From Candidatus Hydrogenedentota bacterium (lineage in GTDB: Bacteria > Hydrogenedentota > Hydrogenedentia > Hydrogenedentales > SLHB01): DNA of 64,000 nt. A model generated the notes under the pieces. It was given only the letters and a program-made list of their open reading frames with translations, searched no databases and was not told the DNA's origin. This document shows positions 42,923 through 51,684 of the stretch, one piece after another; the first letter of the stretch is position 1, and each line of letters opens with the position of its first letter. Made by a program: the position numbers and the translations under genes. The stretch is taken from NCBI GenBank assembly GCA_019695095.1, contig JAIBAQ010000001.1, positions 47,477 through 111,476 on the forward strand, written 5' to 3'.

Positions 42923-43756
42923 CTATTGGCTGTTCCGCAACGACTGGCCAAGCCTATGGTCCGGATTGCGCGCCACAATGCGTTCGCCAATCTCTCTCGC
43001 GCGGTCCGCCCTGCCCAATCGCTCGTAACACATGCCCTGCTTGGCAAGGACATCCAACTGCGTGAAACTCTCCCCGAAGGCCGTAAAGTACCGGTCCGAC
43101 TCAGTCTCGCCAATACGATCGTCGGCAGCCCGATAGTGCTCCAGTGCTTTCGGAAAGTCGTCCCGCGCAAAATACACCTCACCGCGAAGATAGTGCCCCT
43201 CCGGCTGGTCGGGGTTCAATTCAACGGATTTTTGCAGCAACTTGTCCGCCGATTCCAACGACGAGTTCGACAACAGGAGATTGCCCGCGAATTTCGCCGC
43301 GCGTCCCAATAGAAACAGAGCGGCGAAATTGGAGCCTCCGCTGGCAACCGCGGCTTGTGCCTCGCGCACCGCCATATCCCAGTTGCAGTCAGCGAAATAT
43401 GTTTGCGCCAGACCCATTGTTGCGCGCACGTTCGACGGGTCCATGCCCAACAACTGCTCAAATTCTTTGCGGGCCTCCTGCGGCTGCCCCGCTGCCAGAA
43501 ACGCATATCCCAGATCCAGGCGAGGCGCCGCTTGCGCAGGCTTCTTCTTGACTACCTGAGCAATGAGGTCGATCGCTCGCTGCGGGTCTCCCATCCTCAG
43601 GCAGACCTTTCCCAGTTGGTGATAAGCCGCCGCGTACGAGTTGTCCAGGCGAATTGCCTTCTCGAAGCACTTCGCCGCCCGGCCCAACTCCCCCTTCATG
43701 CCCGCCGTCAAGCCTTCGTCGTAATAACTCTCCGCATTCTCGCCACCGAACGGCAT
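42923..43756 (-). CDS. Tetratricopeptide repeat protein
   Basis: A 277-residue soluble protein made of about six TPR units, for example RAAKCFEKAIRLDNSYAAAYHQLG, RAIDLIAQVVKKKPAQAAPRLDLGYAFLAAG, EFEQLLGMDPSNVRATMGLAQ and KLLQKSVELNPDQPEGHYLRGEVYF. TPR arrays are protein-binding scaffolds; the partner may be the unknown protein encoded next. GAGG seven to ten bases before the ATG supports the start. It lies 22 bases downstream of aroB, so it is probably in the same transcript. Confidence 0.85.
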   Translation of the reverse strand: MPFGGENAESYYDEGLTAGMKGELGRAAKCFEKAIRLDNSYAAAYHQLGKVCLRMGDPQRAIDLIAQVVKKKPAQAAPRLDLGYAFLAAGQPQEARKEFEQLLGMDPSNVRATMGLAQTYFADCNWDMAVREAQAAVASGGSNFAALFLLGRAAKFAGNLLLSNSSLESADKLLQKSVELNPDQPEGHYLRGEVYFARDDFPKALEHYRAADDRIGETESDRYFTAFGESFTQLDVLAKQGMCYERLGRADRAREIGERIVARNPDHRLGQSLRNSQ

Positions 43757-43778
43757 ACGTCGTCCTCAGGTTATCTAG

Positions 43779-44864
43779 CTACCCACGCAACGCTTCAAGC
43801 GCACGCCGCGCTTGGTCCGGCGTGATGTCCGTGCGATGCACGACATGCCCGACCGAGTCCGCAACCACAAACTTCAGCGTGCCGGAGCGTGCCTTCTTAT
43901 CGTGTTTCATCGCTTCCAAGGTCTGCTCAATCGGTATTTCGGACCAGACTACCGGGAGCCCGTACGATGCGATGCATGCGCGCTGCCGCTCCACGAACCC
44001 CGCATCAACCAGTCCGAGTTCACGCGACAGCATGCCTGCCGCGTGCATGCCGAGCGCAACCGCTTCGCCATGCAGAAACGTCGAATACCCCGACGAGGCC
44101 TCAATTCCGTGCCCGAATGTGTGGCCGTAGTTCAGGTTCGCTCGCACACCGTGCTCGCGCTCGTCCGCAACGACAATTTCCGACTTAATCTCGCACGAAC
44201 GCACAATCGGATACTCGAGTGCTGCGAGGTCCTTCTGAAGCAACGCCTTCGCATTGTTCTCCATGTACTCGAACAAGTTCGCATCGGCAATCATACCGTG
44301 CTTAATCACTTCAGCAAGGCCCGCGCGCAACTCGCGATCCGGAAGCGAACGCAGAAAGTTCAAATCGACGATCACCGCGGAAGGCTGGTGAAACGCGCCG
44401 ATGATGTTCTTTGCCAGGGGGTGATTCACTCCCGTTTTGCCGCCGACGCTGGAATCGACCTGCGCCACGACCGTGGTCGGGATCTGCACGAAACGAACGC
44501 CGCGCATGAACGATGCCGCCGCATAGCCTGCGACGTCTCCCACCACGCCGCCGCCCAAGGCAACCACCACGCTGGATCGGTCCAGCCCGCCGTGCAGAAA
44601 CTCACCGCACAGGAATTCTATCTGGGAAAGCCGCTTATGCTCTTCACCGGCGGCCATCGCGCACACGCGCACGTGCACACCCGCGCGGTCTGCTGCGTCC
44701 GCCACCAAATCGGCATACAGCGGCGCCACGTTCGTGTCCGTAACAACGGCCACCGTCCCCTTTGCGCCCAGTGAGGTAAGTGTCTCCGCCAGACATTCAA
44801 TCGCGCCTTCGCCAATCGTGATCGGATAGGCGCGCTTGCCCAGCGCAACTGTCATTTGCTTCAT
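43779..44864 (-). CDS. aroB: 3-dehydroquinate synthase
   Basis: A 361-residue protein catalysing the second step of the shikimate pathway, DAHP to 3-dehydroquinate, with NAD and zinc in the cytoplasm. Signatures: VVALGGGVVGDVAGYAAASFMRG, IPTTVVAQVDSSVGGKTGVN, KNIIGAFHQP, and metal ligands in LAEVIKHGMI (Glu), LNYGHTFGHGIE (His) and FLHGEAVALGM (His). Length is normal. AAGGGA seven to eight bases before the ATG at 44864 sets the start; the longer frame is spurious. The Gfo/Idh gene ends 14 bases upstream, an unusual operon partner. No other aro gene is nearby. Confidence 0.95.
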   Translation of the reverse strand: MKQMTVALGKRAYPITIGEGAIECLAETLTSLGAKGTVAVVTDTNVAPLYADLVADAADRAGVHVRVCAMAAGEEHKRLSQIEFLCGEFLHGGLDRSSVVVALGGGVVGDVAGYAAASFMRGVRFVQIPTTVVAQVDSSVGGKTGVNHPLAKNIIGAFHQPSAVIVDLNFLRSLPDRELRAGLAEVIKHGMIADANLFEYMENNAKALLQKDLAALEYPIVRSCEIKSEIVVADEREHGVRANLNYGHTFGHGIEASSGYSTFLHGEAVALGMHAAGMLSRELGLVDAGFVERQRACIASYGLPVVWSEIPIEQTLEAMKHDKKARSGTLKFVVADSVGHVVHRTDITPDQARRALEALRG

Positions 44865-44878
44865 GCGCACTGTCCCTT

Positions 44879-45913
44879 TCAGGGCTTCACTGCAACGGAT
44901 CGGCCCGTAAGCGCGGACTTCTCTGCCGCCAGAATGACTTCCAACGATTTGCGCCCCTCTTCGCCCGAACAATACGGTTTCTCGAGTCCCAGCGCCGCGC
45001 GCACGAACCCGCCGCTCACGTCAACGCCCCACGAACCCGGATAGTGGTTCAGCGGAGCCGGTATCTCAAACACGATTTCGCACGCAGGGTTCACAAGACG
45101 AGCCACAAGCGGCTTTTCTTCCTGCAACGCGACCTGGAGCGTCCCGTTGGCGCAATGGAATATGGTGTATGACGCGTCCATTCCCTTTACCGTCCACGAA
45201 GCACACAACGTGCCCACCGTTCCGTCCTCAAACGTGAAGCACGACACCAAGTTGTCATCGACAGTCGAGTTTTTCTTCTCAATGTTCGCCATGTACGCCG
45301 ATACCTTCGAAATCTCTTTGCCGGTCAGGAAGCGGATGAGGTCCGCCTTATGGACTCCGAGATCGGCCATTGCGCCGAATCGCGCTTCCTTCTTGCGGAA
45401 GAACCACTTGCCCGTCGGGCTCCAGTTCTCGGGTCCTTCATGACCGAACTGCCCCGTAACGTGGAGAATCTTCCCGAGGATTCCGCTATCGAGCACTTCC
45501 TTTGCCTTTCGATGGACCGGAAACCTCCGTTGGCTCTGGTTCACCATCAGCAGCTTCTTCATTTTCTTGGCGGTCTCTACCATCGCCTTCGCTTCGGCGG
45601 AGTTACATGCCATGGGCTTCTCCACCAGCACATGGCAACCGGCCTTTAATGCATCGATGGTCACGGAAGCGTGCAGGTAATTCGGAAGCGCAACAGTCAC
45701 GCCATCTGGCTTCTCCTTCTTCAGCATCTCCCTGTAATTCGAATAGACGCGCGCATGGGGCGCGAACTGCTGCGCCAATTCCCGCGCTTTCGATACCAGT
45801 GGATCGCAAAACGCGATAATCTCCGCTTCCGGACACACCGCATAATCCGGCACATGCAATCGCTCGGAAATCGCCCCGCAACCAATCACCGCCGCTCGAA
45901 ACTTCTCCGCCAT
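44879..45913 (-). CDS. Gfo/Idh/MocA family NAD(P)-dependent oxidoreductase
   Basis: A 344-residue protein. The N-terminal Rossmann fold shows FRAAVIGCGAISERLHVPDY and IIAFCDPLVSKARELA; the second signature is HVLVEKPMACNSAEAKAMVETAKK, with the catalytic EKP lysine. The C-terminal domain has LGVHKADLIRFLTGKEISKVSAY, where His and Asp take part in hydride transfer. Substrates in the family are inositols, glucose-type sugars, N-acetyl-aminosugars and trans-dihydrodiols. GAAAGGG about ten bases before ATG 45913 supports the start. It leads the aroB-TPR transcript. Confidence 0.88.
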   Translation of the reverse strand: MAEKFRAAVIGCGAISERLHVPDYAVCPEAEIIAFCDPLVSKARELAQQFAPHARVYSNYREMLKKEKPDGVTVALPNYLHASVTIDALKAGCHVLVEKPMACNSAEAKAMVETAKKMKKLLMVNQSQRRFPVHRKAKEVLDSGILGKILHVTGQFGHEGPENWSPTGKWFFRKKEARFGAMADLGVHKADLIRFLTGKEISKVSAYMANIEKKNSTVDDNLVSCFTFEDGTVGTLCASWTVKGMDASYTIFHCANGTLQVALQEEKPLVARLVNPACEIVFEIPAPLNHYPGSWGVDVSGGFVRAALGLEKPYCSGEEGRKSLEVILAAEKSALTGRSVAVKP

Positions 45914-46411
45914 GACGCAAACCCTTTCGATAACCAATGCCTTACACAATCCCAGGCAAACTCACAAGCCCCGCACGCAGGAAAGCTGAATTCTATCCCC
46001 CATCCAGTGAGCAAGCAAGTGTGCGCGCGCCGCGTGTACTGGTTAGCGTGCAGGCGGGGCGGCTCATCCGCGAAACGATGGTCTTGGAAAAGATATGCGT
46101 CCATGGCGGTCCCCCAAGAGACGAATGCTCGTTCAACTTCAATCGGTTGTGAACCCTACTTCCCCTAATGTGTGGTGCTTCATGACTTCATCCTCAAATG
46201 TACGCCCCTACACGCACAACCGCTTCGTCCCCGCCACTCCCAAGAGTCCAAGTTTCCTCGGCCGACGCGATGCGATACAATCAAGTGGCTGTAGTGTTGG
46301 CTTCCGATCGGTTCTTTCGTTTCCTGGGGCTCTGGTTCAAAGCAGACCAGGGTGTTGCTCCCTGTATGGGGATTCAGCAAACAAATCTTGCGAATTGGAG
46401 AGGAACCCGCG
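45914..46411. other. Gene-free divergent region
   Basis: Nearly 500 bases between the Gfo/Idh gene (leftward) and the AtuA-like gene (rightward). I see no supportable gene: open frames here lack ribosome binding sites and protein-like composition. TACAAT at 46276-46281 could be a -10 box for the rightward gene, but the base composition 17 bases before it (TTTCCT) is poor as a -35. No strong hairpin or repeat was noted. Confidence 0.4.
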
Positions 46412-46789
46412 ATGCCCAGTATCACCATCCGCCTTGGCGAAATTGCACACGCGCGCTCCGGCGATAAGGGCGCGGCGGCCACCCTGGGTATCTTCGCCTA
46501 CACGCAAGACGGCTACGATTTTCTGCGCAGTTACCTGACGGCGGATCGCGTCGAGGCCTTCTTCAAACCCATGGGTTGCGAGAAAGTGAAACGGTACGAG
46601 GTCCCCAACCTGAACACGTTGAACTTCGTCTTGCCAGAAGTTCTGGCGGGAGGGGGCAGCCGTTCGCTGCGGGTAGACGCGCAGGGCAAAGCCGTGGGTC
46701 AGGTGGCGTTAGAAATGCCGATTGAGATTGAAGAAGGAATGCATGAAGCGTGTCTTAAGGCGCCGGCAGGCGCCCGAGGCTCACGGTAA
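46412..46789 (+). CDS. Stand-alone AtuA-like ferredoxin-fold domain protein
   Basis: A 125-residue protein that matches the small C-terminal domain of AtuA-type (acyclic terpene utilisation) proteins: RLGEIAHARSGDKGAAATLGIFA, FKPMGCEKVKRYEVPNLNTLNFVLPEVLAGGG and a short tail. AtuA works with acyl-CoA carboxylases in terpene and related acid breakdown; in many genomes the large and small domains are separate genes. Here only the small one is present, followed two bases later by a crotonase gene. GGAGAGG eight to nine bases before ATG 46412 sets the start. Confidence 0.8.
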   Translation: MPSITIRLGEIAHARSGDKGAAATLGIFAYTQDGYDFLRSYLTADRVEAFFKPMGCEKVKRYEVPNLNTLNFVLPEVLAGGGSRSLRVDAQGKAVGQVALEMPIEIEEGMHEACLKAPAGARGSR

Positions 46790-46791
46790 AC

Positions 46792-47577
46792 ATGAGTAAC
46801 TCGCCGGTTCTTACCGAACATCCGAAAACCGGGATTGTGGTGTTGACGCTGAATCGTCCCGAGCGCCGAAATGCGCTCAGCATCCCGGTGATGGAAGCGT
46901 TTTGCGACGCGCTGGATACGGCCAATGCGGACGAGTCGCAACGAATCATTATCATAACGGGCGCGGGTCCTGTCTTTTGCGCAGGGCTTGATCTAAAGGA
47001 ATCGCAGCAACGCGACTTGGCGCATACGTCGGCAGAACTCGTAGCGCGTACGCTTAAGACCATCTCCGAATCGCGCGCGGTTACCATCGCTGCCGTGCAT
47101 GGCGCGGCTATCGCCGGGGGTGCGGGGATTATGTCCGCGTGCGATCTCGTGATCGCATCGGAAGACACCAAGATCGGCTACCCCGAGGTCAGGCGAGGTC
47201 TCGTTGCGGGACTCGTCATGACGTTTATGCGGAGGCAGATGCGGGAGCGTGACGCCAGGGAACTACTCGTGCTTGGCGAACTGGTTACCGCACATCGCGC
47301 TCTTGAAATGGGCCTGGTTAACCGGGTAGTTCCTGCCGGAACGCATGTCGAACAAGCTTCTATTTTGGCAAAGGCCGTGCTGAAAGGTGCGCCCGGAGCT
47401 ATTGCGCATTCGAAGGCCATGCTCCGCGAAATGTGGCCCCGACCCGTGGATGCCGACCTCGCTTACGCGCTCGAACATCACAAGCTGGCGCGCGCTTCGC
47501 AAGAGGCTGTAGAGGGAATTGCGGCGTTTAATCAGAAGCGGCTTCCGAATTGGGACCCTGAGTCTGAGAGAGCGTAG
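46792..47577 (+). CDS. Enoyl-CoA hydratase/isomerase (crotonase) family protein
   Basis: A 261-residue protein with the usual crotonase pattern: VVLTLNRPERRNALS, VFCAGLDLKES (first oxyanion-hole backbone), VHGAAIAGGAGIMSACDLVIAS (second), and KIGYPEVRRGLVAGLVM with a Glu at the catalytic position. The C-terminal helices (AIAHSKAMLREM, EGIAAFNQKRLPNW) are complete. Together with the preceding AtuA-like protein it suggests catabolism of a branched or terpenoid acyl-CoA such as a methylglutaconyl- or isohexenylglutaconyl-CoA step. The start is two bases after the previous stop. Confidence 0.88.
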   Translation: MSNSPVLTEHPKTGIVVLTLNRPERRNALSIPVMEAFCDALDTANADESQRIIIITGAGPVFCAGLDLKESQQRDLAHTSAELVARTLKTISESRAVTIAAVHGAAIAGGAGIMSACDLVIASEDTKIGYPEVRRGLVAGLVMTFMRRQMRERDARELLVLGELVTAHRALEMGLVNRVVPAGTHVEQASILAKAVLKGAPGAIAHSKAMLREMWPRPVDADLAYALEHHKLARASQEAVEGIAAFNQKRLPNWDPESERA

Positions 47578-47604
47578 AAAGAGACTACCGTATCGCCCCA
47601 GCAA

Positions 47605-48378
47605 TCACGATGGCATGCGCACGTAAATGTGCTTGGCTCTCTCGATTTCGGCGCCTTCGCCGTCCGCACCGGATTCTTTCTGAAACTCCCGGTATTGCTC
47701 TTTCGAATAGGCGCCGACATCACTGGCGTCCGTGGGCAACGCAGCGCCTTGCCACACATCGAGCAACACATACTGCCCATCGCAACGCCATGCCGACACT
47801 TCAACGGCAAAAACACGGCCCCCGCTCGAGAAGAAGATGTTTCCGGTTAGCGCGGTGGCCGCTGCGCGCATCCGTTGCGGATCTAACACGCGCGCGCGCA
47901 CACCGCCAAACGCCACAGGACGAACGTCCGACCACGACACACCCTGGGACTCAAGTTCCTTACGCAGGAGGGCAAGCCCGTCGATGCGCTTTTGGGCCGC
48001 TTCGGGCGTCGCGGCTGTCTCTACCTGCTCTCCCGGCTTGAACACACGCCGTTCCTCTTCATACAGCAGTTGGCCCGCGCTACTACCCTCCGGGCACACG
48101 GCCAGGGCATCTTCAAGACGGTTCTCGGAGAGACTCTTGAGAAGCGTCATGGAGAATGCCGTTATCGCCCTGTCTTCCACGCCAAAAATGGAGGAACGGA
48201 ACGTGTAGGCGCCCGCCAGAAGCGAGGCGGCAAATACGGTAACAACGATCACAGCCAAGAAGCTCGAATTCGAGTGCGTGGTTCTTGCCCGCGGGGCAAC
48301 CCGAAATCGGTTAGACCCCGAAATCTGGTCTAACGCCTCGCCTTCGAACTCTAGCCTTCTATATTGTGCGGCCCGCAT
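47605..48378 (-). CDS. Single-span membrane protein of unknown function
   Basis: A 257-residue protein with one span (SSFLAVIVVTVFAASLLAGAY, about residues 38-58) and an extracytoplasmic domain: a helix (ITAFSMTLLKSLSENRLEDALAVCPEG) typical of small accumulation-type domains, then a beta-rich half. The start is uncertain: a GTG 48 bases upstream is in frame, and neither start has a good ribosome binding site. It converges with the crotonase gene, with 27 bases between stops. I do not recognise the family. Confidence 0.65.
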   Translation of the reverse strand: MRAAQYRRLEFEGEALDQISGSNRFRVAPRARTTHSNSSFLAVIVVTVFAASLLAGAYTFRSSIFGVEDRAITAFSMTLLKSLSENRLEDALAVCPEGSSAGQLLYEEERRVFKPGEQVETAATPEAAQKRIDGLALLRKELESQGVSWSDVRPVAFGGVRARVLDPQRMRAAATALTGNIFFSSGGRVFAVEVSAWRCDGQYVLLDVWQGAALPTDASDVGAYSKEQYREFQKESGADGEGAEIERAKHIYVRMPS

Positions 48379-48627
48379 GAGGATTCGATGGATTCCTTTT
48401 CCAACATCTGCCGGTAGGTCCGGCACATAGAATTATGCCCAAGCATATGACGAAGCAGTTGCAGCACATATGCCGAATAACATCGTTTATCTGTCTCTAA
48501 ACTAGCGAATCGAAGTCTGTTGGTCAAGTCTAAAAACCTACTTTTCACACAACCTATTGAGTCTCAACACATGTAACCCACCGGATTTAGTGAGTTTAAG
48601 TCATTTACGAACGGACTTCCTGGGAAA

Positions 48628-49800
48628 ATGGAACGCGTGACCCGGCTGCTGCATAATGCATCTGGGTTTCTACACACAACAAAGGACCTCGTGAGTATCG
48701 TGCTCAAATCCTTGTTACGACCCTTGCGAAGGGCAGTGCTCTACTCTCTCTACCCGCATTGGCGACACCTCCCCAGGGAAGAAGAAGGGTATTCCGTGCT
48801 ATTGCCCATGCCGATGGACATGCCGTTCCTCTTGCGCTTTGCTCTCGAGGGTTTGGCATCCATGGACACTGCCCATTGCCGTCAAATCCTGGTCATTCCC
48901 GACGGCAACGGCGAAGATGGAGGTGCTGCATTACGCGACGTCGTATCGGAGTTCACAGACCCGCGCATTCAGTTCGTCGAGATTGGCCCCAAGGATCGCC
49001 TGGTTAGCCGCAAGTTGGGTGTCAGCGGCTCGCATTGGATGACCATCGTGAAAGGTGCATCCTGCGCGACGGCCCAGTACATATTCCTGCACGACTCCGA
49101 CAGCTTCTTCCTCGACGCGGAGTTCCTTGAGCAACAGTATAGGCAATGTGTTGAAGGCGGACTATATACGTTGGGCGTGGAATCTCGATGGGACCCGTCC
49201 TTCACCGAGATTGGCTACAGCTTGCCGGGCACGTGGGAGTTGATGTTCTCAAACCGGTGGATCCGGTCGCGTCTTCCCGGCAACGCGAAAGCTATGCTCC
49301 ACCAAACGCCTCACGGCCCAATCATGTTCGACACGCTACTCTACGCGCAGTATCTCGATTTCAAGTCGGGGAAGATACGTGTCGCGGAAGGGGCCAACCG
49401 CATCGTCCACTTCAGTGCGACCATCATCACGTATCGCGAGTTTCGCCGCAGGACAGGCAAGTGCGTCGCGGACATGCTCTTTCGGATTCTCTTCCTCGCA
49501 TTGCTGGAGACGGTTGTGCCGGCACAGAAGGGACGCCTGCTGCCTGCTGTCGAGGAACTCGCGAAAGGCTTAACGGACGCGTCACGTCCAGTTCACTATC
49601 GCGTGGAAGGCATCGATCAGGACTACGCGGAATTCCGCGGAATGATAGATCAACTATGTGGCGCGCCTATTATCAAGGGAGCAAGGGCCGACCGATTGCG
49701 TGAATTGCTCGTTCCTTTTGACACTCATTTTGCAGCGGCCCTTGAGAATGCAAAGAGCGGGGAACGCGTCGCCAAATTGCGCGAGCACGGGCTCGGTTAA
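48628..49800 (+). CDS. Family 2-type glycosyltransferase-like protein
   Basis: A 390-residue protein. GT-A features: YSVLLPMPMDMPFLLRFALEGL, ILVIPDGNGEDGG, and the metal-binding YIFLHDSDSFFLDAEFLEQQ, with a later GANRIVHFSATIITYREFRRRTGK. The N-terminal region is amphipathic and basic, suggesting peripheral membrane contact. The donor and acceptor are unknown; the isolated position gives no pathway hint. A perfect hairpin follows its stop codon. Confidence 0.72.
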   Translation: MERVTRLLHNASGFLHTTKDLVSIVLKSLLRPLRRAVLYSLYPHWRHLPREEEGYSVLLPMPMDMPFLLRFALEGLASMDTAHCRQILVIPDGNGEDGGAALRDVVSEFTDPRIQFVEIGPKDRLVSRKLGVSGSHWMTIVKGASCATAQYIFLHDSDSFFLDAEFLEQQYRQCVEGGLYTLGVESRWDPSFTEIGYSLPGTWELMFSNRWIRSRLPGNAKAMLHQTPHGPIMFDTLLYAQYLDFKSGKIRVAEGANRIVHFSATIITYREFRRRTGKCVADMLFRILFLALLETVVPAQKGRLLPAVEELAKGLTDASRPVHYRVEGIDQDYAEFRGMIDQLCGAPIIKGARADRLRELLVPFDTHFAAALENAKSGERVAKLREHGLG

Positions 49801-49808
49801 ACAAGAAC

Positions 49809-49839
49809 GCGTCCCTGCACCTTGAAGATACAGGGACGC
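49809..49839 (-). terminator. Hairpin terminator between convergent genes
   Basis: GCGTCCCTG (49809-49817) pairs perfectly with CAGGGACGC (49831-49839) around a 13-base loop. On the minus strand it is followed by TTCTTGTTT, so it probably ends the leftward symporter transcript; on the plus strand no T tract follows, though it may still protect the glycosyltransferase mRNA. Confidence 0.6.
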
Positions 49840-49862
49840 AGCAACACACACATCCAATGCGG

Positions 49863-51629
49863 TCAGGCTGCTGTCTTATCAGCTTGCGGCAAGAACATCG
49901 CCCCAACTCCGATGGCTATGAGCGCGGCCCCCAGGCCGATATTCCACTTGATTGCCGGTGACCCCCAAAGCCACGGAATCAAGGCCAGCATCATCACTCC
50001 AATCAAGATCGTACAAATTCCCACAATTCGAAACGGCGACATCATAGTCCCGCTCTGAACGGTATCGCCCGGAAGTTCGCCTATCGGAGTGGACAAACGC
50101 TTCTGGAATTCGTCGCAGCGGCTTTGCTCATCAGCGGTCATCGGCTTGGCAAGACTCACCACGATCATGGTCAAGTACGTCACAATGGTGGTGCTGATGA
50201 ACATGAAGATCTCCATCTTCCACGTGGTGCCAAAGAAAATGACATCTTCGGTAGCAGGCTTCCACTGCAGGAACCCGAGTAGCGCCACATCGGCCTTATG
50301 TCGTGAGAGAAAGAACAAGCCCAAACCTAGCGAAAGCCCAGCGATGAACCCGACCATGGCGCTCAAGCTGGTCACTCGACGTGATACCAGTCCGAGCAAC
50401 ATCGGGACCGCAACGGGAGCCGTTGCCACCCCAAACAAGGTGACCATGATGCGGAAGAGGTCTTCGGCCTTGCCGCGCGACATGAGGAAGGCCGCGCCCA
50501 AGGCAATCACTCCCACGAGCAGTGTCATCAAACGGCCTACCTGCACCAATTCCCACTCGGATGCTTTTGGACGGAACAGACGCTTGTATACGTCGTTTGT
50601 CAACACACTGGCGCACACGTTGTAGTCGCCGCTGAGTGTCGACATCGTAGCGGCAAACATCGCGGCGATTGCCAATCCCAGCATTCCCGCGGGCAAGAGC
50701 ATCGAGCAGACGGCCGGGTAAACGTCGCCGGCATCCTTAAGGTCCGGGATGAAGCCATGCGCTGCAATTGCCGGAAAGAACATCAGCGGAGGCCCTATTA
50801 CGTATAGTGCGACAACCAATAGGCCGACCTTACGCGCATCTCTCTCTTTCGGCACACAATAGTATTTCTGAATAAGGGACCAGTTGATGCTGCTCCACGC
50901 CAGGCTGTACAAGATGACCAGCGGCAGCACGTACGACCATCCAAAATCGCCTCCCGTCAGATCGAAGAATCCTTTGGGAGAGTTCTCGAAAATGGCCGTC
51001 AGTCCACCTGCCTTGTTAATGGACAGCGGCAATACGACCAGGATGCCCACGGACAGCACGACAAACTGAATAAAGTCGGTCACGGCAACGGCCCAAAGCC
51101 CCCCCATGAACGTATAGATCAACATGATGCCGCCAGCACCGAGAATCGACCATTTGATATCCATTCCCACACAAATGGAGATGAACTTCCCAGTTGCAAA
51201 CAGTTTGATGGCGTCGTCGATAATCTTCACCGGCACGCCCTGCCACGCAAATACCTGCCGCAACGCCGCCCCATAGCGCGTCTCCAGATACTCGACAGGG
51301 CTGTGAATACGCGCGCGCCGCCACGACTTGGAAAACACCAATGCACTGAACAACGCTGCTGGCACTGCGACCCAAAGCAAGGTCACCCCAACCCAACCAT
51401 GCCGGTAACAGACAGACGGGTAGAAGACGAACGCGGCAACGCTGAAGCTGGTCATATAGAAGGAGACGCCGCTCAACCACCAGGGAATTGCATTACCCCC
51501 GCAGAAGTAGTCTTTCATCTCCCGCATGTGGCGATAAAAGTAGACCCCGATCAGCAGCATCAGCACAAAATAACCGACCAACATGGCGTAGTCGGGAAAC
51601 TCAAGCGTTCGGTAAACGGAATTCTCCAT
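49863..51629 (-). CDS. Sodium:solute symporter (SSS family), probable sugar transporter
   Basis: A 588-residue protein with about 14 spans. It opens FPDYAMLVGYFVLMLLIGVYFYRH, then MKDYFCGGNAIPWWLSGVSFYMTSFSVAAFVFYPSVCYRHG, the region for sodium and substrate binding in SSS proteins, SPVEYLETRYG, and YTFMGGLWAVAVTDFIQFVVL, the SSS signature. It resembles the SGLT/galactose branch rather than proline or pantothenate carriers. GGGGGAG eight bases before ATG 51629 fixes the start. It is third in a leftward set with a sugar isomerase-like and a DegT protein, supporting sugar uptake. Confidence 0.88.
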   Translation of the reverse strand: MENSVYRTLEFPDYAMLVGYFVLMLLIGVYFYRHMREMKDYFCGGNAIPWWLSGVSFYMTSFSVAAFVFYPSVCYRHGWVGVTLLWVAVPAALFSALVFSKSWRRARIHSPVEYLETRYGAALRQVFAWQGVPVKIIDDAIKLFATGKFISICVGMDIKWSILGAGGIMLIYTFMGGLWAVAVTDFIQFVVLSVGILVVLPLSINKAGGLTAIFENSPKGFFDLTGGDFGWSYVLPLVILYSLAWSSINWSLIQKYYCVPKERDARKVGLLVVALYVIGPPLMFFPAIAAHGFIPDLKDAGDVYPAVCSMLLPAGMLGLAIAAMFAATMSTLSGDYNVCASVLTNDVYKRLFRPKASEWELVQVGRLMTLLVGVIALGAAFLMSRGKAEDLFRIMVTLFGVATAPVAVPMLLGLVSRRVTSLSAMVGFIAGLSLGLGLFFLSRHKADVALLGFLQWKPATEDVIFFGTTWKMEIFMFISTTIVTYLTMIVVSLAKPMTADEQSRCDEFQKRLSTPIGELPGDTVQSGTMMSPFRIVGICTILIGVMMLALIPWLWGSPAIKWNIGLGAALIAIGVGAMFLPQADKTAA

Positions 51630-51684
51630 GGTACTCACTCCCCCTCGCGAGCAATTGCCGGCTTCGTGCCTGTGCCAAAGGAAC

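Noticed and set aside
46095..46538. A 147-residue open frame in the gap before the AtuA-like gene
   Set aside because: It overlaps the start of the AtuA-like gene in another frame, and its composition (many Arg, Pro, Ser, Cys) is not protein-like.
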